From: Bryoerythrophyllum caledonicum
Taxonomy: Eukaryota > Streptophyta > Bryopsida > Pottiales > Pottiaceae
Assembly: GCA_963971425.1 (NCBI GenBank)
Contig: OZ020517.1
Span: 14,975,297 to 15,039,296, forward strand
Reading direction: 5' to 3'
Length of the DNA: 64,000 nucleotides
Below the pieces are notes generated by a model. It saw only the letters and a list, made by a program, of their open reading frames with translations. It was not told the origin of the DNA and searched no databases. The position numbers and the translations under genes were made by a program. Numbering within the stretch: position 1 is the stretch's first letter; every line of letters starts with the position of its first letter. Below, piece after piece: positions 34,500 to 46,500 of the stretch.

Positions 34500-35575
34500 A
34501 TAATATACTGGCCGCAAAGACGTATCCGCCCCTAAATAGTAAGGGGGGAGACGTCCCCGCCCCTAAATGGCAGGGGCGGAGACGTCACCGCCCCTCCCCG
34601 CCCAATTTTGGAATCAAGATCTTTGAGAGGCCATAGCTCACTCAAAAATAGTCCAAATTAAGCGTGTGATATGTTTTTTGGCATCTACGAAAAATTTAGA
34701 TGTCAAATCACACCTCAAGCGCTTAATTTGGGCTATTTTTGAGTGAGTTATGCCCATTCAAACATTCTGACTCCAAATTTAGGCGGGGAATGGGCGGGGT
34801 CGTTAGGGGCGGGGACGTGAGGGCGAGGACTCAACCCTTTGAAGGTTACAGAGGAACAAAGTTGGGCAAACTCCATTCTCGCCTTGGCAAAGGCCTTCCT
34901 CCTTCCGATGCGTTAGAAAAACAATATTTTTAATGTAAATTTAGTTTTCCTTCCAACTTCTAAGGAATGATATGATTGCCATGATGATTGACGAATGCAA
35001 AGATCTTGTCGGAACCAAATATAGCGGCTTTTTGCTCTAAATGATTCTATTGGACTTGAATTAGGAGAAGAAGAAGAACTGCGGTCTTCCAATGGGACCG
35101 GTGTGAATGTAGTGTTTGTTCATTCTCTTCACTAAGCATATGGTGATGGGACATAGGCTAGTGTGTATAGAACTACTGCCCCCTCTCGAGGATAAACAAT
35201 TTTTTACTTTAAGTGCTCTCCTATACTAATTGCATTAGTAACAACCGACATTTGATCTCCCCCAAGGACTTTGTGGGTTCCCATACAACGGAGCCGTGGG
35301 ACCCTCTACCATAATTGGGTGGACTATGGTGGTACTTGGATTAGAATGTTGTATTACACTATAAACAACAAATTCTTTTTGACATTTTCAAAGAAGGTAA
35401 TATTCTTTGCACAAGTGAAACCTCTTTTATTATCGACGGACAAATACCATTGAGCAATGTGGTTTTAATGTAAAGATGTGTTCTTAAATGACTCATCTTG
35501 AGGTCATATTCAAATTTATGAAGCATAATGTCGAATCATCCAATGTCCATATATCCCTTGTGTAACAACCTTTAA
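34500..35575 (+). repeat. Left inverted arm inside the hAT-like element
   Basis: This arm is the reverse complement of about 36990-38235, allowing for small indels. It opens with CGCCCC-rich blocks around a nested hairpin whose halves read ACTCAAAAATAGTCCAAATT and its complement, and it includes one copy of the hairpin short repeat at 35065-35205. Confidence 0.85.
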
Positions 35576-36989
35576 ACTTTACTTTACAAAGGAATTACGC
35601 AACTTAACTTTACAAACAAATTATTTAAACATGCAATGAGAGAGAAATATATATATCCCCAAACATAAGGGCTCGTGTAAACTTTTAACCACGGAGGAAA
35701 TGTACAAGTTACCCAACAATAAAATGTTGCATGAGTGCCCCACAATAAATACCCCCTTTTCATATATTGAGAAATAGTGAGAACCTAAATCAGTATAATC
35801 TACCATTCAAATTTTGTACCTATTTTTTCCATGATATTTTGTATGTATCAATTACATAGTTCTTTGACATTACATCTATTTATATATTACTTATAACCAT
35901 ATTTCACACTTTTAAAGCAATGTATGTTTCATGTACTTTCTTTATAAAATTTATCCTAAGTGAATATATTTGCCCCTATTTCTTTATCGTACGTCGTTTC
36001 TACAATTATGCCAGTGGCCCCTTCGAGATCTCTTTTTTTCCCAACTTCCCCAAAAAGTGTAAACGTGCTCTATTTGGGTTAAAATGTATTTTAACAACTA
36101 AGAAAATACTTTGTTTTTGGAATCTTAGAAGAATGTAATACGCTTTATATATACGTATTCTACAATTGAATCCAATGTTAAGAAGGGGCATGGAAAGATA
36201 AACAAAAAAGTTAAGGAACATATAAATAGTTTGCACGTGTTAGAGGAAATGTAATAGTTTCCATTTGAACATAAAGAAATTGACATTCCCAATTTATAAA
36301 TACGGCATATGTATAGTACATCACAACGTCAAAATTATATTTACTTAAGAAAAGAATTTCATGCAAACCATACAAAGTTCCATCGTTATTGTATATAGAC
36401 ATGAGTTCAAGAAAGAAGTTAATAGTTATGTCCTATATTGCTAGAAATTTTACTAGAGCTACTATTGACATTTATATTTTTTGTACAGAAGAAGAAGAAC
36501 GCCGGTTTCCAAAGGGGGCCGGCGTGGATAAAGTGTCCGTTCATTCCACCACTAAGTCCATGCCCACCGGGCATGGGTTAGTAGTATGGAACTACTTCCC
36601 CCTTTCGAGGGTGGATTATTTTTTGTACATCTATATCTATACTAAAAAACATTTGGTCGTGTGTCTCTCCCCTACATCCATAGCTTTTACAATAGACATG
36701 TTTATTGTGACCTTTTGAAGGTGTCACCCTTAGTTGCAAAGCCTTTTGGAGTTTCATCTAACCTTTGCAAGGTTCAATCAATTTAAAGTTAAATTGACAC
36801 CATTTAGTAAGAAGTGTTGTGAGAGAACCACTTCGACTTTGGAACATTAGGGCCTTTAGATAATGCTTTTATTTGCATCATCTTTCTTTATGATTGAATA
36901 AAGAGATAAATAATCATAACCTCAACAATTTAAAGATAGATATTTCATCGACCCTACGGTTATGAAGAGTAATTCGTGGAATGTTCCAA
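35576..36989. other. Central spacer of the hAT-like element
   Basis: This 1.4 kb spacer is AT-rich, has no gene, and holds its own copy of the hairpin short repeat at 36491-36612. Confidence 0.7.
36491..36612 (+). repeat. Hairpin-forming short repeat (best copy)
   Basis: It starts with GAAGAAGAAC and contains three hairpins. The first is GCCGGTTTCC paired with GGGGGCCGGC (36501-36523, with G-T pairs). The second is CCATGCCC-ACC-GGGCATGG (36558-36576, perfect). The third is a CCCTTTCGAGGG-type stem near 36598-36611. It ends near GAGGGTGGA. Confidence 0.85.
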
Positions 36990-38235
36990 AGGGGTTGTTA
37001 CACATTGGATGATTCGACATTATGCTTCATAAATTTGAATATGACCTCAAGATGAGTCATTTAAGAACACATCTTTACATTAAAACTACATTGTTCAATG
37101 GTATTTGCCCGTCGATAATAAAGGAGGTTTTACTTGTGCAAAGAATATTACCTTCTTTGAAAATTTCAAAAAGAATTTGTTGTTTATAGCGTAATACAAC
37201 ATTTTAATTCAAGTACCACCATAGTCCACCCAATTATGGTGGGAGATCCCACGGCCTCGTTGTATGGGGACCCACAAAGCCCTTGGGGGAGATGACATGT
37301 CGGTTATCTTTAATGCAATTAGTGTAGGGAAGCACTTAGTGTGGAAAAGTGTTTACCCTCGAGAGGGGAAAATAATTCTTTATACACTAGCCTATGTCCC
37401 GTGGCCATATGCTTAGTGAAGAGAATGAACGAACACTACATTCACGCTGGTCCCATTGGAAGACCGTAGTTCTTCTTCTTCTCCTAATTCAAGTCCAATA
37501 GAATCATTTAGAGCAAAAAGCCGCTATATTTGGTTCCGACAAGATCTTTGCATTCCTCAATCATCACGGCAATCATGTCATTCCTTAGAAGTTGGAAGGA
37601 AAACTAAATTTATATTAAAAATATCGTTTTTCTAACGCATCGGAAGGAGGAAGGCCTTTGCCAAGGCGAGAATGGAGTTTGCCCAACTTTGTTCCTCTAC
37701 AACCTTCAAAGGGTTGAGTCCTCGCCCTCACGTCCCCGCCCCTAACGACCCCGCCCATTCCCCGCCTAAATTTGGAGTCAGAATGTTTGAATGGGCATAA
37801 CTCACTCAAAAATAGCCCAAATTAAGCGTTTGAGGTATGATTTGACATCTAAATTTTCCGTAGATGCCACAAAACATATCACACTCTTAATTTGGACTAT
37901 TTTTGAGTGATATATGGCCTCTCAAAGATCTTGATTCCAAAATTGGGCGGGGAGGGGCGGTGATATCTTCGCCCCTGCCATTTAGAGGCGGGGACATCTC
38001 CGCCCCTAACGTCCCCACCCCTTCCCCGCCTAAATTTGGAGTCAGAATGTTTGAATGGGCATAACTCACTCAAAAATAGCCCAAATTAAGCGTTTGAGGT
38101 GTGATTTGACATCTAAATTTTCTGTAGATGCCAAAAAACATCTCATATACTTAATATGGACTATTTTTGAGTGAGATATGGGCGTTCAAAGATCTTGATT
38201 CCAAAATTGGGCGGGGAGGGGCGGAGACGTCCCCG
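36990..38235 (-). repeat. Right inverted arm inside the hAT-like element
   Basis: It is the inverted partner of 34500-35575. It is longer because the outer block occurs twice in tandem (about 37680-37900 and 38010-38220). It carries an inverted copy of the hairpin repeat at about 37352-37480. Confidence 0.85.
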
Positions 38236-38428
38236 CCCTAGTGCCACGGTGGCGTGACGCGTCCGTATGTGACGTGCCGATCACAATAATAATTTCTTAC
38301 TTGCAAAAAGTTATTGGGCGCACTTCGGGCAATCCGTTTGAACCGTCCGTCCGTGCCATCCGGACCGCCCATCCGTTTGTCCCATCCGATCACCTCAACC
38401 CATCCGTTATGACAACCCTGAATATGGT

Positions 38429-39310
38429 GTTATACAGACAAAACACAAACAGAACACAAAACACTAAACAAACAAATCAATCTAAGAACCTTCACAACAC
38501 CTCCCGGGAGGAGGATGAATGCCATGTTGAGCTTGAGCGCGGCGCCCTAGTGCGCCGCGGTTTCATGCTTGGGGACGGGGTTAGGAGCGACGTGTTACTG
38601 CACAATCGCCGCGTCCTTGTCCTGGTGCTTCGCCCCGACGCGCATCAGCTCGATGTAGCCGTCGCAGTCCGTGTCGAGCTCCTCCATGAATCCATGATCA
38701 GCGCTGCGTACTCCCCCGATTGCCATTGCTCCACGACCCGCACTAGTCCACGACCCCAGCGAGATGTAAAGACTGAATGTACAACCAGTGCACATCGCAC
38801 ACTAAAACAGCTAAAACAACCAGTGCACATCGCACACTCGGGTCACTTTCAACAGTCCCAGTGTAGACTCTATGACTGAACTATAATCAAAACCTTGCAC
38901 CCAAGTCCTCTGCAAAATGGGAAAACCGAGCGCAGAATGCTCACATACGATGGAGGAGGTCAAGCAGAGCACAAAGCAAACAAAGACGCGATATTTGAAC
39001 ATGGGCGAAAACTTGGGCCGCAGCCCCAACAGGTAGCCTCCAACCCACGGGCAGCTCCTCCGCTGCCATCTGCAACCACCCTCACCCTCGCATCAAAAAC
39101 CTCAACAGAAGTGAACATAAAAATACTGTCACCCAAACTGTGTGCCCACATGACTTACCAAATTACGACATGCCACAGCTTCACATCCGGAAAAAAATAA
39201 AATCGTGGTGAGTTCCTCCTCAATATAGGTGTACATTCTATGATTTTTTGTTCTTTTCTAAGACATATCATTCTTTCTCACCTGGCTTCTAATTGCCCGT
39301 TGTGTTCCAG
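38429..39310. other. Region between hAT-like element and CCA-transferase remnant
   Basis: The sequence is GC-richer than its surroundings. On the minus strand a frame at 38595-38795 contains ELDTDCDGYIEL, close to an EF-hand calcium-binding loop, but position 12 is Arg rather than Glu and no second hand is seen. It may be a fragment of a calcium-binding gene. A direct repeat of AACCAGTGCACATCGCACACT occurs near 38785 and 38818. Confidence 0.35.
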
Positions 39311-40598
39311 CTACCGGTAGCAGAATTTATTATCAAAGAATCTTTGAAGCTGAAATCAGATGATGCAAAGAACTAGGTGTGCATGTTTTTGTCTTTCTTA
39401 TGCACCTGCTTCTATGTGCTCATGCTGGAGACTTTACATGATCTCAAACTGTGCTTGAGTTAATTGTGATGCTTTGTTACCGTGGCTTTTCATGTATATT
39501 GATGTCACGAAGTACTATTTCCGGCAGGTGTTACAACTTCAAACTGCTGCTGAGCAGTTTGTGAATATTACAGAAATGTTTCTTGGTGAGGAGCATGAAA
39601 GGATCGACGAAGATTTCCAGGCAGAGAAGCGAGTTCAAGCAGGTTTTCCCCACCTTCATTCAAAGTGCTTGTCGAGTGGGATACATTAAAAAAAACATCC
39701 AGGAGTTTGTGATTTAGAACTGACGTTAAACTAACAGGAAATGGATCAGCAGTTAGTTTTTCTGTTCTTAATAATCACACTCTCAATTAAGTCAGTCTCC
39801 GATCTTCAGCTGCTACGCATGTACGTGTTCGTTCACTCAGGGTAATGTTTCTTGCAAGTATTTTTGCGTCACTTCAGGATGTGTTGGTTGGAATCATGTG
39901 CAGGTTTGCTGTTGGGGGACATCAAGAGCCTCTGGCGCCTGGCTTTGGTTCTTTCATCGGTTCTCTCTATTCCACTGGATGAAGCTAGTGTTACGGAGAG
40001 GGCGAATTGCTGCCTCATAGTTGAATCCAACATACTCAAATTAGGTGAGAATCTTTGACATCTTTTACAAACCTTCATTATTACAGAGTCCACCTAAGAC
40101 CAATAAAAACAATGGTCTCGTTTTTGCAGGTGTCGAGAACGTATGGACCCGGAAGCCTTTACTTGACGGCAGAAAAGTAATGAGCCTTCTAGGACTACAG
40201 AAGGGTGGTCCCCTCGTCAAAGAATGGGTACGCTGAAAATTCCATAATACTTGAAGGAGACACCCCTCCAATTCCATTTTGAGAGATTGAAATGAGCTGT
40301 AAATAATCCCAAGTATCTAAAATCAGGTCGCTAATTTTTATCAGGGTTGATCTCTTGCTTCACTCTCAACCACTATAACTTGAATTTAGAGACCACCAAG
40401 CTCTTTTCTTGATGTAAGAACTGTTTAGGATGAAGAAAGAGTAATATACTAAGTAAAGAGGGGGTTTCTTATCGAAACATATGGGTGATAATGCAGATGG
40501 GCAGATTTCACAAGTAGGAGCTGGCTCATCCACAAGGTACAGAGGAGCAATGCCTGCAGTGGTTCCAAGAGGAGCATGCGAAGCGCCTCAAGTCATAG
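39311..40598 (+). pseudogene. CCA tRNA nucleotidyltransferase, 3' half, decayed
   Basis: Five consecutive C-terminal exons are recognisable: 39311-39376 (VAEFIIKESLKLKSDDAK), 39528-39642, 39904-40044, 40130-40227 (LLDGRKVMSLLGLQKGG, PLVKEW) and 40497-40598 (ELAHPQGTEEQCLQWF). Phases and GT-AG boundaries fit. These match the tail of plant CCA-adding enzymes, which put CCA on tRNA 3' ends. The catalytic N-terminal half is absent upstream. TAG at 39374 and TAG at 40515 (where a W or Q is expected before ELAHP) break the frame; a final TAG at 40596 is at the natural end. It is on the same strand as the 5' half at 62.3 kb, and I take it as the dead partner of that gene after duplication. Confidence 0.85.
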
Positions 40599-41043
40599 TA
40601 AGTGTTTCCAAATTCTTCAAGTTTCACAATCCTGAGCATGTGTAGGTGTAAATCCTAATATCTGTGCATGCGTAAGCTCCACTCCTTTCCTAAGTTTTCT
40701 CCTGTAATGTGTATGGTTTTAGTTCCGGAATAGTATTGGAGTTATTTGCAAAGTGTGGCAAAGATACCATGACTTTTGACCTCGTTCCTCGTCTTGAATA
40801 ACTCAAATCAGCCCTTAAATATAGCTCTAAAAATCTATCTGTACTCGTCTTGAATAACTCAAATCAGCCCTTAAATATAGCTCTAAATATCTGTAATCAG
40901 CTCAAAGAGGAAAAAAGGGAAAAGGCAGCCTAAATTCATGGTACAACATGATTTCTCCTTTGTTCTCAACTAAATCCAGTTCTAAGTTGAGTTTAAAGAC
41001 CACCAAGCTCTTCCATTGATGCAATAGCTACTAAAAGTGAATA
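40599..41043. repeat. Noncoding DNA with a ~56-bp tandem duplication
   Basis: A unit beginning CTCGTCTTGAATAACTCAAA occurs twice in direct tandem at about 40788-40895. Nothing else is recognised. Confidence 0.65.
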
Positions 41044-41882
41044 CAGTCTAACCTTGATAATATCACACCCTCCGTTTCATCCAAAAATGTGATATTATCA
41101 AGGTGTGACAATTTTGATAATATCACGTTTGGCAATTTTAGGCAAAATGTGATATTATCAAAATAGAAGGCCAAAAAAAATTCAAAAAAATTCAAAAAAA
41201 TCAGAAAATTAAATTAAATTACAAAATGTCATACACTTGATTTTCCAACCTGAATCAATCACCATCGGATGTTATAAATTACAAAAATCAAATAAATGAA
41301 ATAGTGAAATCTCATATTGAGACCTAACAAACTAGTAAATCCATTGAAACCTAACATATGATTTATCTCACCTCATGTCGAATGGTCATTGAGAAATAAC
41401 ACGTGACAAGGTATAACTAGTTCACATTACACATATAGTATCATCAATTAATCGCCATTCCAGCAATGAACTTACACCCCATCGATCTGTACTATACTAA
41501 ATCTGTAATGAAACCAACCGCAAGCAAACCCTTGTCCTCTCCCAAGTCTCAATGCTTTTGGAGCTCAGAAGCCTTGCTCTTCCTAGAACCCTCGTCTTCA
41601 CAAAAATCTACGATTTGCGCACATTTTTCATTCAGGAATCACCCCCAATCGTAGATACAATAAAACATTCCGACGAGATATGCCATCATCCCCACTTATT
41701 CATCCATCCATCTTTTATATTGTCACACTTACTCTATAGATTTTGAAAAAAAAATGTGATATTATCAAGGGTGATAGTGATATTAACAAGGTAGTTTTAC
41801 ACTAAGAAAATTTGTTTCAAGGTTTTGGGTGACAATATCAAGATGTTATATTAACAAGTGTGATATTATCAAGGTTAGACTG
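41044..41882. mobile_element. Non-autonomous Tc1/mariner (pogo-like) element
   Basis: The element is 839 bp with 25-bp perfect terminal inverted repeats beginning CAGTCTAACCTTGATAATAT, flanked by TA on both sides (41042-41043 and 41883-41884). CAGT ends and a TA target are typical of pogo-type elements. The motif TGATATTATCA from the terminus recurs several times inside, near both ends. There is no transposase frame. Confidence 0.88.
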
Positions 41883-41993
41883 TAGATCATACTATTTTAA
41901 GTTAAAGGAGGGGTATATGTTTGATTTTTTGGATGACTTTATAAATAATAGATGGTGACGTCAAAGGAGGTACATAGGTGATACGTATTTGGT

Positions 41994-42349
41994 ATAAGGT
42001 GAGCCCCCCATAACCAACAAAAACCCATAGCCAACGCCTATGAAATTGGGGTATATCCAACCCTCTTTCATCCCATTACCACCAACTCAGCTCCAAATAG
42101 AGGTTTGCTATTAGTCAAGAGCTTTACTTTTGGTCGTTGGTTTTAGAGGGTACCTACTACTGGCTACCCACTAAACATGGCTGCACAGTTTGAAAATTCA
42201 AAACTAATTCAGTTTTCATCGAAAAACATGAAATCACTTGGGTTGGAATTGTAATTCTATTGGCTCACTGAAAAATAATAGTATAATTATCTCCTCTCTC
42301 CATATATTCACATTCCTTAACTTGTTGGTTTTAGGGGGGCTTACCTTAT
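41994..42349 (-). mobile_element. MITE, 356 bp, with ATAAGGT...CCCCCC termini
   Basis: Imperfect inverted ends of about 27 bp read ATAAGGTGAGCCCCCCATAA on the left and ATAAGGTAAGCCCCCCTAAA (reverse strand) on the right. GGT flanks both sides, a possible 3-bp target duplication. The orientation is arbitrary; relative to the copy at 49063-49424 it is inverted. Confidence 0.75.
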
Positions 42350-43489
42350 GGTTTGACCCCATCTAGAAATTTGAGAGATTGATTTGAGGTTTAATAAGCT
42401 ATGAAAATGGAAGGATTTTGCTGCATTTGCTGTGACTGAACATTTTTTGTGAATCTGGAGCATCACTTTGTAACATCCAATTTGGCAATTGGTTGATGGA
42501 TTCTTATGAAGTTCATATGAAATCACGAAGTCCTCACCTTGTTGACAGATATTGAATCCTTGTGTGGGAAAAATTTGAGGTGATTTGAGAAGATAATAAT
42601 CCCTAAACTTCCTTGACTATTTCACTCCAAAACACTTTAAAAATGCCCATTTTAGTGTAAGGAGCAGCAAAGGAAAACAAAAGTTTCATTTAGAAAATTT
42701 ATATTTTAGGATCTTGATCTAAATGAATGGACTAGGGTCTTGACTTTGAAGAATATCTTGATATTAAGGACACGCTTTGGACTTTAGGATTTGGTGATAT
42801 TATAGAAGGTGAAACATGTCATTTTGACATCTACATCAAAAGTAGGTAGGAGTTTTCTGTATAACTTGGAGATATAGTTGATTGACCTCTAAATATCAAT
42901 TGTTCGTTTGAGGACTTTTCTCATTTTCAGGAGGTTTCTACAGTGTAATTTGATAATGTATTTTGGACTTTTTATGATATTGTTGTTAAGTAACCGGTCT
43001 AAGTTTGAATCTTGCATACATGTCATTGCACGCTTAGCTGAGACTAAGATGGTAACCATTAACCTTACACGGTTGGGTTATTTTCCAACCATTGATCTCA
43101 GCCGTTGGACTTGAATCCAATGGTCCTTCACCAGTTGCGTTAGGTAACCGACTAGAGGAGGCTGGTTATTGGGAAAAGACTTGTCCGTCTCCAATAATTG
43201 GCCTCCTCTAGTGGGTTACCTAATATGTAATAGCTTCATATGCTAACCCATGTCCGGTGGGCATGGACTTGGTGGTGGTACAAACAGATACTTTATTCAC
43301 GCCAACCTCCTCCTTGAGATTGGAGTTCTTCTTCTTCTTCTTAATAGCTTCATGGAATTGTAATTCATTTTTTCACCAAATCTCTAGAAAAAAATATGCT
43401 ATTCTAGTTGAAATTAAATGAACTTTGGACAAGTCCAATTTTTTTTCTACAAGCTTCTATTGACAGTTAGATTATATACACAAATTAAA

Positions 43490-43493
<4 letters not shown>
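42350..43493. repeat. Noncoding DNA with an inverted repeat and a hairpin short-repeat copy
   Basis: 43140-43173 and 43190-43222 form an inverted pair (TTAGGTAACC with GACTAGAGGAGGC; loop of about 16 bases). A copy of the hairpin short repeat follows at 43240-43345 on the minus strand, with the first stem changed to CCAAC.CTC/GAG.TTGG yet still paired. No gene is seen in 42350-43139. Confidence 0.65.

Positions 43494-43529
<36 letters not shown>
43494..43529. repeat. TA microsatellite, about 18 units
   Basis: An uninterrupted (TA)n run of about 36 bp, followed by CATATTACA. Confidence 0.95.
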
Positions 43530-43534
<5 letters not shown>

Positions 43535-46500
43535 TACATTGTCAAAAAAATCTTGTCTCTTCTGTAAGAACTCCATTTCGACACAAGTCAAACATTTCTA
43601 CACCTTACCAAAAAGTATCATGTACTAAAAGTACTTCTTTTCTTCACAAAAATCTAAGATTCTAATCTTATTAAAGTTATTTAAAAGTTACAAGATGTGG
43701 TGTAAACCTTCTTCTTGATTATTTGGATTTTTAATTTATAAGATATTGAGTTCACATGAAATTAAAATGTGTACTAGCAACTTTTAACCGTCCATTTCTT
43801 GCACAATTGTTCTGAATATGCTACCACCTCTTCTACCTCTAAAATTGGTCTACAACAAACTAACATCATAAAAATGCGTAGAAATAAAGAATTTTATTTT
43901 CTTCCAAAACTTTCCCCTAATAAAAGAAGGCATGATAATGTCATCTTTCATTTGGATTCAAGATCCAACAATCGTTTTTCTAATCTAACAAATAAAATTG
44001 CTTTCCATAGGAAATGGCTGTTTTCTACACCAACACTTGTCGCAAGTCCATCTTTTTTATCCAAAACACTTATATTACATGTGACTTTTGGCATGCAATG
44101 ACTTCACACAAGGTAGAACATGGATCTATTAAATTTATGCAATGTGTAATGGAAAAATATGCTATTATTTTGAGTCAAAGTAGGCTGACCATGTCCAAGT
44201 GAGGAAGAGAAAAATCATATTGCACCCTTCTAATACATAAATCTTACAATCCATGCGGTCAAAGTTTATGACATTTTTTTATGTCTTTTTTGTAGTATTG
44301 GGGTTTGAGATCCAGTGGTTGAAAATAGTAAAATATTATTTAGAATACTTTAATAATATCTCATATAAAAAAGACAATTTTGGGGTGCTTTAGGTCATAG
44401 TCACTGTCTACTAGAGGTTAACATGGATTTCTTTAATACAAATAAGTGATATCATCCAAAATAGCTTACTTCAATGTGGAAACTTCATTTTAAGGCACAT
44501 CAAAGGTTTTCACACCTTCTTGATTGAGATACAAGAAAAGCTCATTATTTTTTGAATAAAGTTCTCGGAGTTTAGGCTTTCTAACCTTCTTCAGAATGTA
44601 GTATGATTGTTATTTTTGACTATTTATATTTCATTTACCAAAAAATAAAAATATAAATGGCAATTTTTGAACCTACATTCGTTGCAAACTTGTTTTGAAA
44701 ATGCATTTCTTGGTCTTTAACCTTTAAAAATTGGTGTAGAAGCAAATACCATCTAGGTCATAATGGTATAAAATTTAGATCTTATATAATGCAAAAATTT
44801 AACATGAGGTGGAGGTAAAGTGTATCCATCATCTTCATTTGAGGATGAAAGAAGTCCTTTCTTTTCACTCCAAATGCTATAATCTATCAATTAGTGCACT
44901 CAAAATTTATGAAATTGTCTTTATGCATGCTATTTTATTAATCTAGATCAAGATCCTATGGTTTAAATTCAAAATAAAGCTTTTCTATTACAATTTCACT
45001 CTTTGCACAAAAATGGATACTGTTGAAGTGTTTTGGTGGAAAAAGTCAAGCCAATTTAGGGGTTGTAATAGCAAGGAATTTTCATGACATTGTTAAAGTA
45101 GAGGAACTAAAGACACCTACAAGTAAATATATGATCATTGAAAATAAACAATACACAAACAATGTAATAGGTAGAACTTCTATACACTAGAAAAAACCCT
45201 TTCTAAGAAACAACCCTTTACTATAGGAGGTTTGAGTTGCTGAAACCTTTACATCTACGTGCTATTAATTTTGGGATAAACCTATTTGATATAAATGGGG
45301 ATATCATATATTTCTTTAATATATAATAATTTCCTATTCACTCAAAGAAATATACTACCTTTGACCTCAAGCAAAGGCACAATACAAGTGCTACAACATG
45401 AATACACTCTCCATCAACACCAAGGGTAAAAAAATCACTTTGGCAACACGGTTCACTAAATATAGTGTGGATGCATGTTAATGTGGGTGAAAAATGATGT
45501 GGACCGCATCAATTTCGGGTTTTGTAACAAAATCAATGTGGACACATTTCAACATGTGTCATGCCGCTCACTGCCACCTCACCAACGCTCATCGCCACCT
45601 TTCCATCAATCCACATTAATTTTGTGCCAACAATTTTGAATCATTCCACACTATATTTCTGAGGTACATGATTCAACCTCTAAATTTCTTTCACAAATTC
45701 ACACCAAAAACACTTCAAAATTGCTCGTTTTATTGTAATAAGTAAGAAAGAAAAAAAAAACTCTTGTTTCTAGTATTAACCGTAGGATTCAATTAAGACT
45801 TATTAAGTAACATATTCACAAAACTTAATAAAATTTGACTGTAGAGATTGATTACAGTGTTTGGAGTAGAGAAAAAGGTTCATTTTCTTCCCTGCGTTTA
45901 GTGGATTGGCTGTCTATGACTTCACTTGGTGTCCAACTTTTGCACTACACAAGGTCCAAATTCATTACCAACATGTTAAGCATGTTATTAGCTCCGTGTA
46001 CACCAATTTTTAGATATAGAAATAGGGTGTAGCATATTCAAAAAAATTGTGCACGGAGTGCAGGTTCAAAAATTGCCAATCCACGTTATATTTTTTTGTG
46101 AACTTAATATGTTTTAGAATGACTATCCGGATGGTCAATAAAAACGTTTACACCAAATAATGCTGTGGAAGAAATAAAAAGTAAAATTTTTGAAGATCTC
46201 TAAGTTTAATGTGGAAAAGAAAGAGATTTTTTAGTACCTTGCCCGGCAATGTGCGACAATGTGTGAAAATGTTTGACTTGGATTAATAATACGCTATTTT
46301 TTGCTAGAGACAAGAGATTTTCTTTGATGATATGAAATGAAATATTATTATTAGCTACTATTGAAAATCTCACATTCAATAGTGTCCTAGCAAAAGTTTT
46401 TGGAGTTGCCCGACGTGCCCAATCTCTCCATTTGAAATTCAAAACCCTGCAACTTTTTCATTAACCCTTCAGTGCCCACAGAACCCAGAATGGAACTCTG

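Larger units (their letters stand above)
34299..38420. mobile_element. hAT-like non-autonomous foldback element
   Basis: The element is 4122 bp. Its ends are 13-bp perfect inverted repeats, CAGGGTTGTCATA. AATATGGT flanks it on both sides (34291-34298 and 38421-38428), an 8-bp target duplication. CAGGG ends and 8-bp duplications are hAT hallmarks. Sub-terminal CCGTCC and CATCCG repeats (34312-34350 and 38340-38407) resemble hAT transposase-binding clusters. No transposase frame is visible, so movement would need an enzyme from elsewhere. Most of the interior is a pair of long inverted arms. Confidence 0.88.

Noticed and set aside
36491..36612. Hairpin repeat considered as a hammerhead ribozyme or Penelope-type terminal motif
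   Set aside because: The conserved CTGATGA and GAAA core of hammerheads is absent.
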